Under the pieces are notes generated by a model. It saw only the letters and a list, made by a program, of their open reading frames with translations, was not told the origin of the DNA and did not search any database. This document shows positions 8,368 to 19,304 of a stretch of DNA of 64,000 bases, piece by piece. Each line of letters opens with the position of its first letter. Positions within the stretch are counted from its first letter, which is position 1. The position numbers and the translations under genes were made by a program. The stretch is from Pseudomonas migulae NBRC 103157 (lineage in GTDB: Bacteria; Pseudomonadota; Gammaproteobacteria; Pseudomonadales; Pseudomonadaceae): NCBI RefSeq assembly GCF_002091715.1, contig NZ_BDAG01000007.1:62001-126000 (forward strand), written 5' to 3'.

Positions 8368-10257
8368 TTAAATCCTGAAACTGCCTACCAACTGTTTCAG
8401 CCGCGCCGCCTGCTGCTCCAGGTCAGAGCACGCCCGCAATGTCGATTGCAGGTTTTCCACCCCTTCCTGGTTCAGCGTGTTGATCTCGGTGATGTCGACA
8501 TTGATCGACTCGACCACCGCCGTCTGTTCCTCGGTCGCCGTGGCCACCGACTGGTTCATTCCGTCAATTTCGCCAATGCGCAAGGTCACGCTGTTCAGGC
8601 GCTCGCCCGCCAGGTTGGCGATTTCCACGCTGTCCTGGCTGTGACGCTGACTGTCGCTCATGGTGCTGACGGATTCGCGGGCGCCGACTTGCAGCTCCTC
8701 GATCATGGTCTGCACCTGTTGCGCCGATTCCTGTGTGCGGTGCGCCAGGTTGCGGACCTCATCGGCCACCACGGCAAAACCACGCCCGGCTTCACCGGCA
8801 CGGGCGGCCTCGATAGCGGCGTTGAGCGCCAGCAGGTTGGTTTGCTGGGAAATGCTGGTGATCACTTCGAGGATCTGCCCGATGTTCACGGTTTTGCTGT
8901 TCAGCGATTCGATGTTGGTGCTGGAGGCGCTGAGCATGCTCGACAGTTGGTTCATCGCGACAATGCTGCGATCTACCACTTGCTGGCCATCTTCGGCCAG
9001 GCTGCGGGCATCGCTGGCCTGACTCGAGGCCTGGGCGGCGTTGCGCGCAATTTCCTGGGCCGCGGCACCGAGCTGGTTGATGGCGGCGGCGACGCTGCTG
9101 GTGCGCGAAGCTTGCTGGTCGGAGTTGTACATCGACGAGTTGGAGGCCGCGACCACACGCAACGCCACTTCGTTGACCTGGCCGGTGGCCGAGGACACTT
9201 CGCGGATCGAACCGTGAATGCGCTCCACGAAACGGTTGAACGCGGTGCCGAGGCTGCCGAATTCGTCGTTGTTCTGGATAGTCAGGCGTTTGGTCAGGTC
9301 GCCTTCGCCGTCGGCGATGTCGGCCATGGCGCGGGTCATGACGTGCAGCGGCTGGATCAGGATGCGGATCAACATACCCAGCAGGGCGATGATGATCGCG
9401 ACTGCAATGACAGTCGCAACCACCGCCGAGGCGCGGAATTCGCTGAGCTTCGCGAAGGCTTTATCCTTGTCCACCGACAGACCGATGTACCAGTTGACGG
9501 AAGACAAGCCTTTGATCGGGGTGAACGTGACGATGCGGGTTTTGCCATCGGCTTCTATTTCACTGAAATCGCTGCTGATGCGGGGGGTATTTTTCGGGTA
9601 CGCCTCGGCCAGGGGTTTCATCACCAGCGCTTTGTCCGGGTGGACCAGGATCTTGCCGTCGGCGCTGACCAGGAACGCATAACCCATACCGCCGAAGTCC
9701 AGCGCATTCAGGCTGTCAGCGATCACTTGCAGGCTCAGGTCGCCGCCGACCACGCCGATGTTCTGGCCGTCCTTGAGGACGCTATTGACGATGGAGATGA
9801 CCAGTTGGCCGGAGGCCAGATCGATATAGGGTTCGGTCAGTGCCGAGCCGCTGGTGCTTTGGGCGCTTTTGTACCAGGGACGGGCGCGAGGGTCATAGCC
9901 ATCCGGCATTTTGCTGTCCGGGCGAATGATGAAGGTGCCATCCTTGTTGCCCAGATAGGCGCCCATGAAGGTCGACGTCACCGCCTTCTGCTCCAGCAGC
10001 TTGGCGACGTTGCCGATGTCAGCGTTCAGCGCGACGTTTTGTGAGAGGTTTTCGACCAGCAGGCTGCGGCCGGTCAGCCAGGTCTGGATATTGTTGGCAG
10101 TCACACTGCCCATTTCTTGCAGATAGTTGTCCAGGTCCTTGCTGATCGCGTTGCGCTGCAGATAGTCGTTGTACAGCGTGAACGAGGCGAACGCGGCAAT
10201 AACGATGAGGGCGGCGGCAAGCAGGATTTTATGGCTGAAGCGCAGGTTTTTGTTCAT
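8368..10257 (-). CDS. PctA-like amino-acid chemoreceptor (dCache_1 methyl-accepting chemotaxis protein)
   Basis: A 629-residue transmembrane receptor. TM1 spans residues 9-30, a periplasmic dCache_1 domain about 31-275, and TM2 about 280-302, followed by HAMP and a long signalling hairpin with its tip at [18 protein letters not shown]. The amino-acid-binding set known from PctA is present at the same numbering: Y121, R126, W128 and Y129 (in [10 protein letters not shown]), Y144 and D146 (EPYID) and D173 (VGGDLSL). Length and N-terminus ([13 protein letters not shown]) also match PctA. The ATG at 10257 gives this length; an upstream in-frame start would add 11 residues. The locus, near purU and mvaT, corresponds to the pctA/pctB neighbourhood of P. 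aeruginosa. Ligands are predicted to be L-amino acids. Confidence 0.92.
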   Translation of the reverse strand: MNKNLRFSHKILLAAALIVIAAFASFTLYNDYLQRNAISKDLDNYLQEMGSVTANNIQTWLTGRSLLVENLSQNVALNADIGNVAKLLEQKAVTSTFMGAYLGNKDGTFIIRPDSKMPDGYDPRARPWYKSAQSTSGSALTEPYIDLASGQLVISIVNSVLKDGQNIGVVGGDLSLQVIADSLNALDFGGMGYAFLVSADGKILVHPDKALVMKPLAEAYPKNTPRISSDFSEIEADGKTRIVTFTPIKGLSSVNWYIGLSVDKDKAFAKLSEFRASAVVATVIAVAIIIALLGMLIRILIQPLHVMTRAMADIADGEGDLTKRLTIQNNDEFGSLGTAFNRFVERIHGSIREVSSATGQVNEVALRVVAASNSSMYNSDQQASRTSSVAAAINQLGAAAQEIARNAAQASSQASDARSLAEDGQQVVDRSIVAMNQLSSMLSASSTNIESLNSKTVNIGQILEVITSISQQTNLLALNAAIEAARAGEAGRGFAVVADEVRNLAHRTQESAQQVQTMIEELQVGARESVSTMSDSQRHSQDSVEIANLAGERLNSVTLRIGEIDGMNQSVATATEEQTAVVESINVDITEINTLNQEGVENLQSTLRACSDLEQQAARLKQLVGSFRI

Positions 10258-10430
10258 GGCTTGGGGTTCCGCTAAGGTCTTAATGCCCAAGGCGTGCTTT
10301 TATAAAGAAACGCACAGTGGGCGGTCATGAAAACAAGCTGATATTTCCTTCCTTCCTTAGGGGGATAACCGATGCTTTTCAGTCTTTTATATCGGCCGCA
10401 CAGAATCAAAGATTAACCAAAGGTGACCAA

Positions 10431-11918
10431 ATGCCTGATTCATCGCAACTCGTTATCGGTGCCGATCTCACGGGGCAACCGATCGCTCAGGCCATGCGCC
10501 TGGCGAACCGCCACGGTCTGGTCGCGGGGGCTACCGGGACCGGCAAGACCGTCACCTTGCAAAAACTGGCCGAAGCGTTCAGCGATGCTGGCGTGGCCGT
10601 GTTTGCGGCGGATATCAAAGGTGACCTGTGCGGCCTCGGCGCAGCCGGCAACCCTCAAGGAAAAATAGCCGAGCGCATCGCCGGGATGCCCTGGCTGAAC
10701 CACACGCCTCAGGCCTATCCGGTCACCCTGTGGGACATTCACGGTCAGTCCGGTCATCCATTGCGCACAACCTTGAGCGAAATGGGCCCGTTACTGATTG
10801 GCGCCCTGCTGGAGCTGACCGACAGCCAACAGTCGGCGTTGTACGCGGCGTTCAAAGTCGCGGACCGCGAAGGCTTGTTGCTGCTGGATTTGAAAGACCT
10901 GAAGGCACTGCTCAATCACCTGCGTGACCACCCCGAATTGCTGGGGGACGACGCGGCGTTGATGACCACAGGGTCGAGTCAGGCGCTATTGCGACGCCTG
11001 GCGATTCTGGAACAACAAGGCGCCGAAGCACTGTTCGGCGAACCGGCGCTGCAACTCGAAGATATTTTGCAGCCGACCGCCGAGGGGCGCGGGCGGATTC
11101 ATCTGTTGGATGCCAGTCGTCTGGTGCACGAGGCGCCCAAGGTCTACGCGACATTCCTCTTGTGGCTACTGGCCGAACTGTTCGAGCAACTGCCGGAGCG
11201 CGGCGATGCCGACAAACCGCTGCTGGCGCTGTTTTTCGACGAGGCACATTTGTTGTTTGCCGATACGCCCAAGGCGCTGCAGGAACGTCTGGAGCAAGTG
11301 GTGCGGCTGATTCGCTCGAAAGGCGTGGGCGTGTATTTCGTCACCCAGTCGCCGGGCGACTTGCCGGATGACGTGCTGGCTCAACTCGGCCTGCGCGTCC
11401 AGCATGGCTTGCGCGCGTTCACGGCCAAGGAACAGAAGTCCCTTCGGGCCGTGGCCGAGGGTTTCCGGCCGAACCCGGCGTTCGACGCCTTGTCGGTGTT
11501 GACTGAGCTGGGGATTGGCGAAGCGCTGGTCGGCACGTTGCAGGACAAGGGGACGCCGGAGATGGTCCAGCGCGTATTGGTCGCGCCGCCGCAATCGCGG
11601 ATTGGGCCGTTGAGCGAAACCGAGCGCACGGTGTTGATCGCCGGGTCGCCGTTCAAGGGACGGTATGACAAGCCAGTTGATCGCGAATCCGCGTATGAAA
11701 TATTGATGGGGCGTAAAGGTCTGGCGCCGGAGGCAGAAGCGGTGCCCGGCAAACCGGCGCCAGAGGAGCCGAGCTTCACCGACAAGGCCGGGGAATTCCT
11801 CGGCACAGCGGCAGGGCAGGCACTGAAATCGGCGATGCGACAGGCGGCCAATCAGTTGGGGCGGCAGTTGGTGCGCGGCCTGATGGGTTCGCTGCTCGGT
11901 GGCAGTAAACGCCGCTAG
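10431..11918 (+). CDS. HerA/YjgR-type ATPase (DUF853 family)
   Basis: A 495-residue P-loop NTPase. The Walker A is GATGTGKT at residues 33-40, a second conserved stretch follows (FAADIKGDLCGL), and Walker B is LALFFDEAHLLF near residue 270, with an arginine-rich segment and the QSPGDLPDDVLAQLG block typical of E. coli YjgR. The C-terminus (after ~460) is a low-complexity tail ending in basic residues. ATG at 10431 follows AAAGGTGA at good spacing; an upstream in-frame extension looks non-coding. The fold is that of HerA/FtsK-type translocases, but the role is not established. It stands alone between divergent genes and is followed by a REPIN. Confidence 0.88.
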   Translation: MPDSSQLVIGADLTGQPIAQAMRLANRHGLVAGATGTGKTVTLQKLAEAFSDAGVAVFAADIKGDLCGLGAAGNPQGKIAERIAGMPWLNHTPQAYPVTLWDIHGQSGHPLRTTLSEMGPLLIGALLELTDSQQSALYAAFKVADREGLLLLDLKDLKALLNHLRDHPELLGDDAALMTTGSSQALLRRLAILEQQGAEALFGEPALQLEDILQPTAEGRGRIHLLDASRLVHEAPKVYATFLLWLLAELFEQLPERGDADKPLLALFFDEAHLLFADTPKALQERLEQVVRLIRSKGVGVYFVTQSPGDLPDDVLAQLGLRVQHGLRAFTAKEQKSLRAVAEGFRPNPAFDALSVLTELGIGEALVGTLQDKGTPEMVQRVLVAPPQSRIGPLSETERTVLIAGSPFKGRYDKPVDRESAYEILMGRKGLAPEAEAVPGKPAPEEPSFTDKAGEFLGTAAGQALKSAMRQAANQLGRQLVRGLMGSLLGGSKRR

Positions 11919-11935
11919 CGAGTGGGCCTAATCAA

Positions 11936-12030
11936 AATGTGGGAGCGGGCTTGCTCGCGAAAGCAGTGTGTCAGGCGATACAGATGTCGACTGACACTCC
12001 GCTTTCGCGAGCAAGCCCGCTCCCACATTT
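11936..12030. repeat. REPIN, family 1
   Basis: AAATGTGGGAGCGGGCTTGC and its inverse enclose a loop with GTGTCAG...CTGACAC, itself a secondary inverted repeat. It lies between the convergent ATPase gene and dciA. Confidence 0.92.
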
Positions 12031-12038
12031 GATGTGTA

Positions 12039-12494
12039 TTAATCCTTGGGTTTGGCGTGAGCCGCCAATCGCTCAAGCGCCGCTCGCAGGTTGGGGTCGG
12101 TAATCCCCTCAGCCGTCGCCTGAATGGTCGCGCCTGCATCGCTGGACAAACTGATGGTATGCCCCGCTGCCCCTTGCTGGACGGTCGGCGGCTGTACCTT
12201 GAACAGAATCCGCGTCAGGCTGGCGAATTCATCGAACATCTGTAACTGCCGTTGCAGACGCTTCTGTTGATAACGCAGACGGGTTGCCCAATGACCATCG
12301 GTGACGATCAGCAACAAACTGCCTTCGCGCCACGATGCCACATGGCAATGCTCGCGGGCGGCGGGCTGCAATTGGCTTTCCAGCAGACGTTGTAAATGAC
12401 CCAGGCGTTGAGCATGGCCAAAAATGGCTTTCAGCGGTTTGGCTTCGCGAAGCAGAACGGCGGGTGCTCTGGCCGTAAGAGGGCGAAATGCCAT
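12039..12494 (-). CDS. dciA: DciA, DnaB-type replicative helicase loader/operator (DUF721)
   Basis: A 151-residue DUF721 protein. DciA interacts with the replicative helicase in bacteria that lack the phage-derived DnaC/DnaI loaders, and pseudomonads use it. The N-terminal domain (residues 1-95) has the basic, KH-like pattern with CHVASWREGSLLLIVTDGHWATRLRYQ. The C-terminal part is less ordered and contains polar and alanine-rich segments. ATG at 12494 is preferred (MAFRPLTARAPAVLL); upstream in-frame sequence is cysteine-rich and unlike the family. It diverges from secA, the arrangement I recall in P. aeruginosa. Confidence 0.87.
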   Translation of the reverse strand: MAFRPLTARAPAVLLREAKPLKAIFGHAQRLGHLQRLLESQLQPAAREHCHVASWREGSLLLIVTDGHWATRLRYQQKRLQRQLQMFDEFASLTRILFKVQPPTVQQGAAGHTISLSSDAGATIQATAEGITDPNLRAALERLAAHAKPKD

Positions 12495-12801
12495 GATCAG
12501 ACACCTGAAGTAACAGAGCCGCCATGGTAGCAGAAAGCACTGGATGCGCCCGACCCATTGCTTTGCGCGCGCTTTACCCATTAAATCAACAAGTAACTTC
12601 TGCTGTAACCGGCTTGAAGTTCAGCAAAAAGCCCTTATTTTAAGTGAGCCCCGTCACAGCGCAGTGCATGCATCGTGGAACAACGCCACTTTCCTCACCA
12701 TCGTTTCCGGGTAGAATGCTCGTTCGCATGCGGCCATGAGGGCTGCACGGGCGACTCACGGGGCCGCCCTCCATCCCTTTAGTGTGGAAGATCCTGCCGA
12801 T

Positions 12802-15537
<2,736 letters not shown>

Positions 15538-15564
15538 ACCCCGTTTCATACGCTGAAATACCCG

Positions 15565-15597
15565 CGCCGCGACCGGCATCAGCCGTCGCGGCGTTTT
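15565..15597 (+). terminator. Rho-independent terminator of secA
   Basis: The perfect stem CGCCGCGAC / GTCGCGGCG is followed by TTTT, 28 bp after the secA stop. Confidence 0.8.
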
Positions 15598-15659
15598 GCC
15601 ATTTACACCACCGTTCTTCCTGAAAGCGGTGCTGACATCATTTATTAAGGAGCGCATTC

Positions 15660-16877
15660 ATGGCTGTTGGTCTTGGTCCTTTGCCAACGTTGCACCCGGT
15701 TGCCGGTTTTGAACTCGGTATCGCCTCGGCCGGCATCAAGCGCCCTGGGCGCAAGGATGTCGTGGTCATGCGCTGCGCCGAAGGTTCCACGGTGGCTGGC
15801 GTGTTTACCCTGAACGCTTTTTGCGCAGCTCCGGTGATCCTGGCCAAGCAGCGCGTGCAAGGTCCGGTGCGTTACCTGCTGACCAACACCGGCAACGCCA
15901 ACGCCGGCACCGGCGAACCCGGCCTGGCCGCCGCCGAGCGCACCTGCGCGAAACTGGCTGAATTGACCGGCGTCGATGCCAGCCTGGTGCTGCCGTACTC
16001 CACTGGCGTGATCGGCGAGCCGCTGCCGGTCGAGAAGATTGAAGGTGCGTTGCAAGCCGCCCTGGACGACCTGTCGGTGAACAATTGGGAAGCTGCCGCC
16101 ACCGGCATCATGACCACCGACACGCTGCCGAAGGGGGCCAGTCGCCAGTTCCAGCATGACGGCGTGACCATCACCGTCACGGGTATCAGCAAAGGCGCGG
16201 GCATGATCCGTCCGAACATGGCCACCATGCTCGGCTATATCGCCACCGACGCCAAAGTCTCCCGCGATGTATTGCAGAACCTGTTGCTGGACGGCGCCAA
16301 CAAGTCGTTCAACCGCATCACCATCGACGGTGACACCTCGACCAACGACTGCTGCATGCTGATCGCTACCGGTCAGGCTGCGCTGCCGGAAATCACCAGT
16401 GCGAGCGGTGAGTTGTTCGCCAAACTGAAACAGGCCGTGTTCGAGGTGTGCATGGACGTGGCCCAGGCCATCGTTCGCGACGGCGAAGGCGCGACCAAAT
16501 TCGTCACCGTTGAGGTCAACGGTGGCGGCAATCATCAGGAATGCCTGGACGTCGGTTACACCGTGGCGCACTCGCCGTTGATCAAGACTGCATTGTTCGC
16601 GTCCGACCCGAACTGGGGCCGCATCCTCGCCGCCGTCGGCCGTGCCGGCGTGCCAAACCTGGACGTGAGCAAGATCGATGTGTTCCTCGGCGACGTGTGC
16701 ATCGCCAGCCGTGGCGCCCGCGCATCGACCTACACCGAAGCCCAGGGCGCAGCGGTGATGCAGCAGGAAGAGATCACCATCCGTATCGAACTGGGTCGCG
16801 GCGATTGCAGCGAAACCATCTGGACCACCGACCTGTCCCACGAATACGTGAAGATCAACGCCGAGTACCGTACTTGA
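15660..16877 (+). CDS. argJ: Bifunctional ornithine acetyltransferase / N-acetylglutamate synthase
   Basis: A 405-residue enzyme of cyclic arginine biosynthesis. It transfers acetyl from N-acetylornithine to glutamate and can also use acetyl-CoA. The precursor self-cleaves between Ala188 and Thr189 in [15 protein letters not shown], Thr189 becoming the nucleophile of the beta chain. The oxyanion-hole region [10 protein letters not shown] precedes it, and the C-terminus ends in the usual EYRT. A strong AAGGAG lies 8 bp before ATG at 15660. It sits after secA as in P. aeruginosa. Arginine made by this pathway is the substrate of the arc genes later in the window. Confidence 0.97.
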   Translation: MAVGLGPLPTLHPVAGFELGIASAGIKRPGRKDVVVMRCAEGSTVAGVFTLNAFCAAPVILAKQRVQGPVRYLLTNTGNANAGTGEPGLAAAERTCAKLAELTGVDASLVLPYSTGVIGEPLPVEKIEGALQAALDDLSVNNWEAAATGIMTTDTLPKGASRQFQHDGVTITVTGISKGAGMIRPNMATMLGYIATDAKVSRDVLQNLLLDGANKSFNRITIDGDTSTNDCCMLIATGQAALPEITSASGELFAKLKQAVFEVCMDVAQAIVRDGEGATKFVTVEVNGGGNHQECLDVGYTVAHSPLIKTALFASDPNWGRILAAVGRAGVPNLDVSKIDVFLGDVCIASRGARASTYTEAQGAAVMQQEEITIRIELGRGDCSETIWTTDLSHEYVKINAEYRT

Positions 16878-16903
16878 TCACTCGCTAGACCGAGTTGTCC
16901 CCT

Positions 16904-16985
16904 TCGCGAGCAAGCCCGCTCCCACATTTGACTGAGTTCTTCCCGTAGAAATACGATCAAATGTGGGAGCGGGCTTGCTCGCGAT
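16904..16985. repeat. REPIN, family 1
   Basis: TTCGCGAGCAAGCCCGCTCCCACATTTGA and its inverse lie between argJ and the glutathione transferase gene. The right unit ends in CTCGCGATGGCG, a mix of family 1 and family 2 tails. Confidence 0.9.
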
Positions 16986-17044
16986 GGCGGACGACCAGAC
17001 ACTAAAGCTTCTGGCCTGTTCCACTTACCAAAAGGCGCCCGAAC

Positions 17045-17677
17045 ATGAGCCTCCACCTGATCATCGGCGACAAACTGCTTTCTTCCTGGTCCCTGCGCGG
17101 CGCACTGGCCCTCGATCTGGCCGGCGCGCCGTACACCGAAGAGCTGATCAAGCTGAACCAGCCGGACACCCGTGAACGTGTGCTCAAGCATTCGCCGACC
17201 GGTAAAGTCCCGCTGCTGAAAACCGCACACGGCACCATCGCCGATTCCCTGGCGATTGCCGAGTACCTGGCCGAACAATTCCCTGACGCCGGCCTCTGGC
17301 CCAAAGATGTCGCCGCCCGCGCACAGGCACGTTCGGCGTGCGCGCAGATGCACGCCGGGTTCTTCGCCATGCGTGGCAACATGCCGTTCGACCTGAGCCG
17401 CGACGCACCGCTGTCGCCGGTGCCGGCAGACGTTCAGGCAGACATCGAGCGGATGCTGGCCTTGTGGGCCGAGTGCCGCGCAGCCGCGACCGAAAGCGGT
17501 CCGTTCCTGTTTGGCGGCGCGACCCTGGCAGATGCCTTCTTCGCACCCATTGCCGTACGCCTGCGCACCTATCAGGTGAAATTGCCGGCGGCGGATGAAG
17601 CCTACGTCGAAACGATCTACCAATGGCCCGCCTTCAAGGCGTGGCAAAAAGCAGGTCTGGAGGAGATAGGGCAGTGA
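17045..17677 (+). CDS. Glutathione S-transferase family protein
   Basis: A 210-residue cytosolic enzyme with the thioredoxin-fold N-terminal domain (residues 1-80). LLSSWSLRGALAL near residue 11 carries the usual catalytic Ser and SPTGKVPLL the cis-Pro glutathione-binding loop; DSLAIAEYLAE follows. The alpha-helical C-terminal domain runs from about 90 to 205 with the N-capping ATLADAFFAP motif. The most likely class is zeta/Gtt-like, but the substrate cannot be told. Its stop overlaps the GTG of the Nudix gene (GTGA), so the two are translationally coupled. Confidence 0.88.
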   Translation: MSLHLIIGDKLLSSWSLRGALALDLAGAPYTEELIKLNQPDTRERVLKHSPTGKVPLLKTAHGTIADSLAIAEYLAEQFPDAGLWPKDVAARAQARSACAQMHAGFFAMRGNMPFDLSRDAPLSPVPADVQADIERMLALWAECRAAATESGPFLFGGATLADAFFAPIAVRLRTYQVKLPAADEAYVETIYQWPAFKAWQKAGLEEIGQ

Positions 17678-18624
17678 AACGAGTACATGTAGCGGCTGCC
17701 GTCATACGCGATAACAGCGGCAAGATCCTCATTGCACGCCGTGCCGACAATCAGCATCAGGGCGGTTTGTGGGAGTTCCCCGGTGGCAAGGTCGAGGCCG
17801 ACGAGTCCGTGACCACGGCGCTTGGCCGTGAGCTTCACGAAGAATTGGGCATCGTCGTCGATGTCGCGCGACCGCTTATCAAGGTTCAACACGACTACCC
17901 GGACAAACAGGTGTTGCTGGACGTTTGGGAGGTTTCGGCCTTCACCGGCGAACCCCACGGCGCCGAAGGCCAGCCTTTGGAGTGGGTCGCGCCCCGAGAT
18001 CTGTTGAATTACGATTTCCCGGCCGCCAACCAGCCGATCGTGGCCGCCGCACGGTTGCCTGCGCAGTATTTGATTACCCCCGATGACCTGGAAACCCCGG
18101 CCCTGCTACGTGGTATTCAGAAAGCCATCGCCGGTGGCATCAAGCTGATCCAGCTGCGGGCACCCAACGGCTACGACCCTAAATACCGCGATCTGGCGGT
18201 GGACGCGGCGGGGCTGTGTGCCGGCAAGGCGCAGTTGATGATCAAGGGGCCGTTCGAGTGGCTGGGCGATTTCCCGTCGGCCGGTTGGCACATCACCTCG
18301 GCACAACTACGCAAATACGCGGCTGCCGGCCGTCCGCTGTCGGCGTCGCGCTGGTTGGCGGCGTCGTGTCATAACGCTGAAGAGCTGGCGCTGGCCGAGC
18401 AGATGGGCGTGGACTTTGTGACCTTGTCACCGGTGCAGCCGACCTTGACGCACCCGGGAGCTCTGCCGTTGGGTTGGGAACAGGCTTCGACCCTGATTGA
18501 AGGCTTCAGCAAACCGGTGTTTTTGCTGGGTGGTGTCGGACCAGCACAGGTTGATAAAGCCTGGGCGGCAGGCGCCCAAGGTGTGGCGGGGATTCGGGCG
18601 TTCTGGCCTGATTCTTCGGTGTAG
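17674..18624 (+). CDS. mutT: Nudix hydrolase fused to a ThiE/TenI-like domain (MutT-type 8-oxo-dGTP diphosphatase)
   Basis: A 316-residue two-domain protein. Residues 1-128 are a MutT-like Nudix domain with the box GX5EX7REUXEEXGU complete at 38-60 (GGKVEADESV then RELHEELGI). Residues about 135-316 resemble thiamine-phosphate synthase/TenI (LIQLRAP, GWHITSAQL, DFVTLSPVQPTLTHPG, FLLGGVG), a fusion known in pseudomonads. The Nudix part should cleanse 8-oxo-dGTP. The TenI-like half may be inactive, because the phosphate-site and diphosphate residues cannot all be confirmed by eye. The GTG start at 17674 overlaps the upstream stop and has AGGAG at about -12. Confidence 0.88.
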   Translation: MKRVHVAAAVIRDNSGKILIARRADNQHQGGLWEFPGGKVEADESVTTALGRELHEELGIVVDVARPLIKVQHDYPDKQVLLDVWEVSAFTGEPHGAEGQPLEWVAPRDLLNYDFPAANQPIVAAARLPAQYLITPDDLETPALLRGIQKAIAGGIKLIQLRAPNGYDPKYRDLAVDAAGLCAGKAQLMIKGPFEWLGDFPSAGWHITSAQLRKYAAAGRPLSASRWLAASCHNAEELALAEQMGVDFVTLSPVQPTLTHPGALPLGWEQASTLIEGFSKPVFLLGGVGPAQVDKAWAAGAQGVAGIRAFWPDSSV

Positions 18625-18630
18625 CTGCCG

Positions 18631-18703
18631 GCCTCTTCGCCAGCAAGCCGGCTCCTACAGGTTTACGCGAACCATCTGTAGGCGCGGGCTTGCTCGCGAT
18701 GGC
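18631..18703. repeat. REPIN, hybrid (family 2 left unit, mixed right unit)
   Basis: The left unit is CGCCAGCAAGCCGGCTCCTACAG (family 2, inverted). The right unit TGTAGGCGCGGGCTTGCTCGCGATGG combines the family 2 head with the family 1 core. The pair encloses only about 20 bp of loop and lies between convergent genes. Confidence 0.8.
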
Positions 18704-18720
18704 GACCTGACAGGCGCCGA

Positions 18721-19302
18721 CTAAACCCCTGGCTTCACCGCCGGCTGCCACAAAATCTCCGCAATCCCCTGGCGCTTGGCAATCAACCGCGCCACCACAA
18801 ACAACACATCCGACAGCCGATTGATATACGCCAATCCAACCCCGGCCAACGGTTCAATCGCATTCAACTGCTGACACCGCCGTTCGGCACTGCGTGCCAG
18901 ACTTCTACACACATGAGCCTGGGCAATCAGCGCGGAACCTCCTGGCAGAATGAAATTCTCCAGCGGTCCCAGCTCTTCATTCCACACATCAATCGCCGTT
19001 TCCAGGCGTTCAATTTCTGCCGCGTTCAGCGCCTGATACACCGGCATCGCCAGCTCTCCGCCCAGATCGAACAACCGATGCTGACAAGGCGCCAACACCT
19101 CGATCACTTCGTTCAACCCCGGAAATTGGCCACTTTCCGCTGCCAACCCGGCCAACAGCACGCCGACCTGACTGTTCAACGTATCGACTTCACCAATGGC
19201 TTCGATCCGGGGATGGTCCTTGGGCACGCGGCGGCCGTCGCCCAGTCCCGTTTCGCCTTTGTCGCCGGTGCGGGTGTAAATCTTCGACAAGCGAAAGCCC
19301 AT
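18721..19302 (-). CDS. Cob(I)alamin adenosyltransferase, PduO type
   Basis: A 193-residue enzyme that transfers adenosyl from ATP to cob(I)alamin, making coenzyme B12. The signature ATP-binding N-terminus is clear: KIYTRTGDKGETGLGDGRRV, followed by HPRIEAIGEVDTLNS. The C-terminal block has HVCRSLARSAERR and INRLSDVLFVVAR, as in PduO/PF01923 trimers. ATG at 19302 has GAGGTAA upstream and lies 2 bp after the histidine kinase stop, so the two genes form one transcript. The adenosylated cofactor would serve B12 enzymes encoded elsewhere. Confidence 0.93.
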   Translation of the reverse strand: MGFRLSKIYTRTGDKGETGLGDGRRVPKDHPRIEAIGEVDTLNSQVGVLLAGLAAESGQFPGLNEVIEVLAPCQHRLFDLGGELAMPVYQALNAAEIERLETAIDVWNEELGPLENFILPGGSALIAQAHVCRSLARSAERRCQQLNAIEPLAGVGLAYINRLSDVLFVVARLIAKRQGIAEILWQPAVKPGV

Positions 19303-19304
19303 GG

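Noticed and set aside
8308..10044. Plus-strand frame of 578 codons over the chemoreceptor
   Set aside because: Shadow of the receptor; starts inside a REPIN.
12582..12801. SecM-type arrest peptide before secA
   Set aside because: No suitable ORF with an arrest motif or signal sequence in the 220-bp gap.
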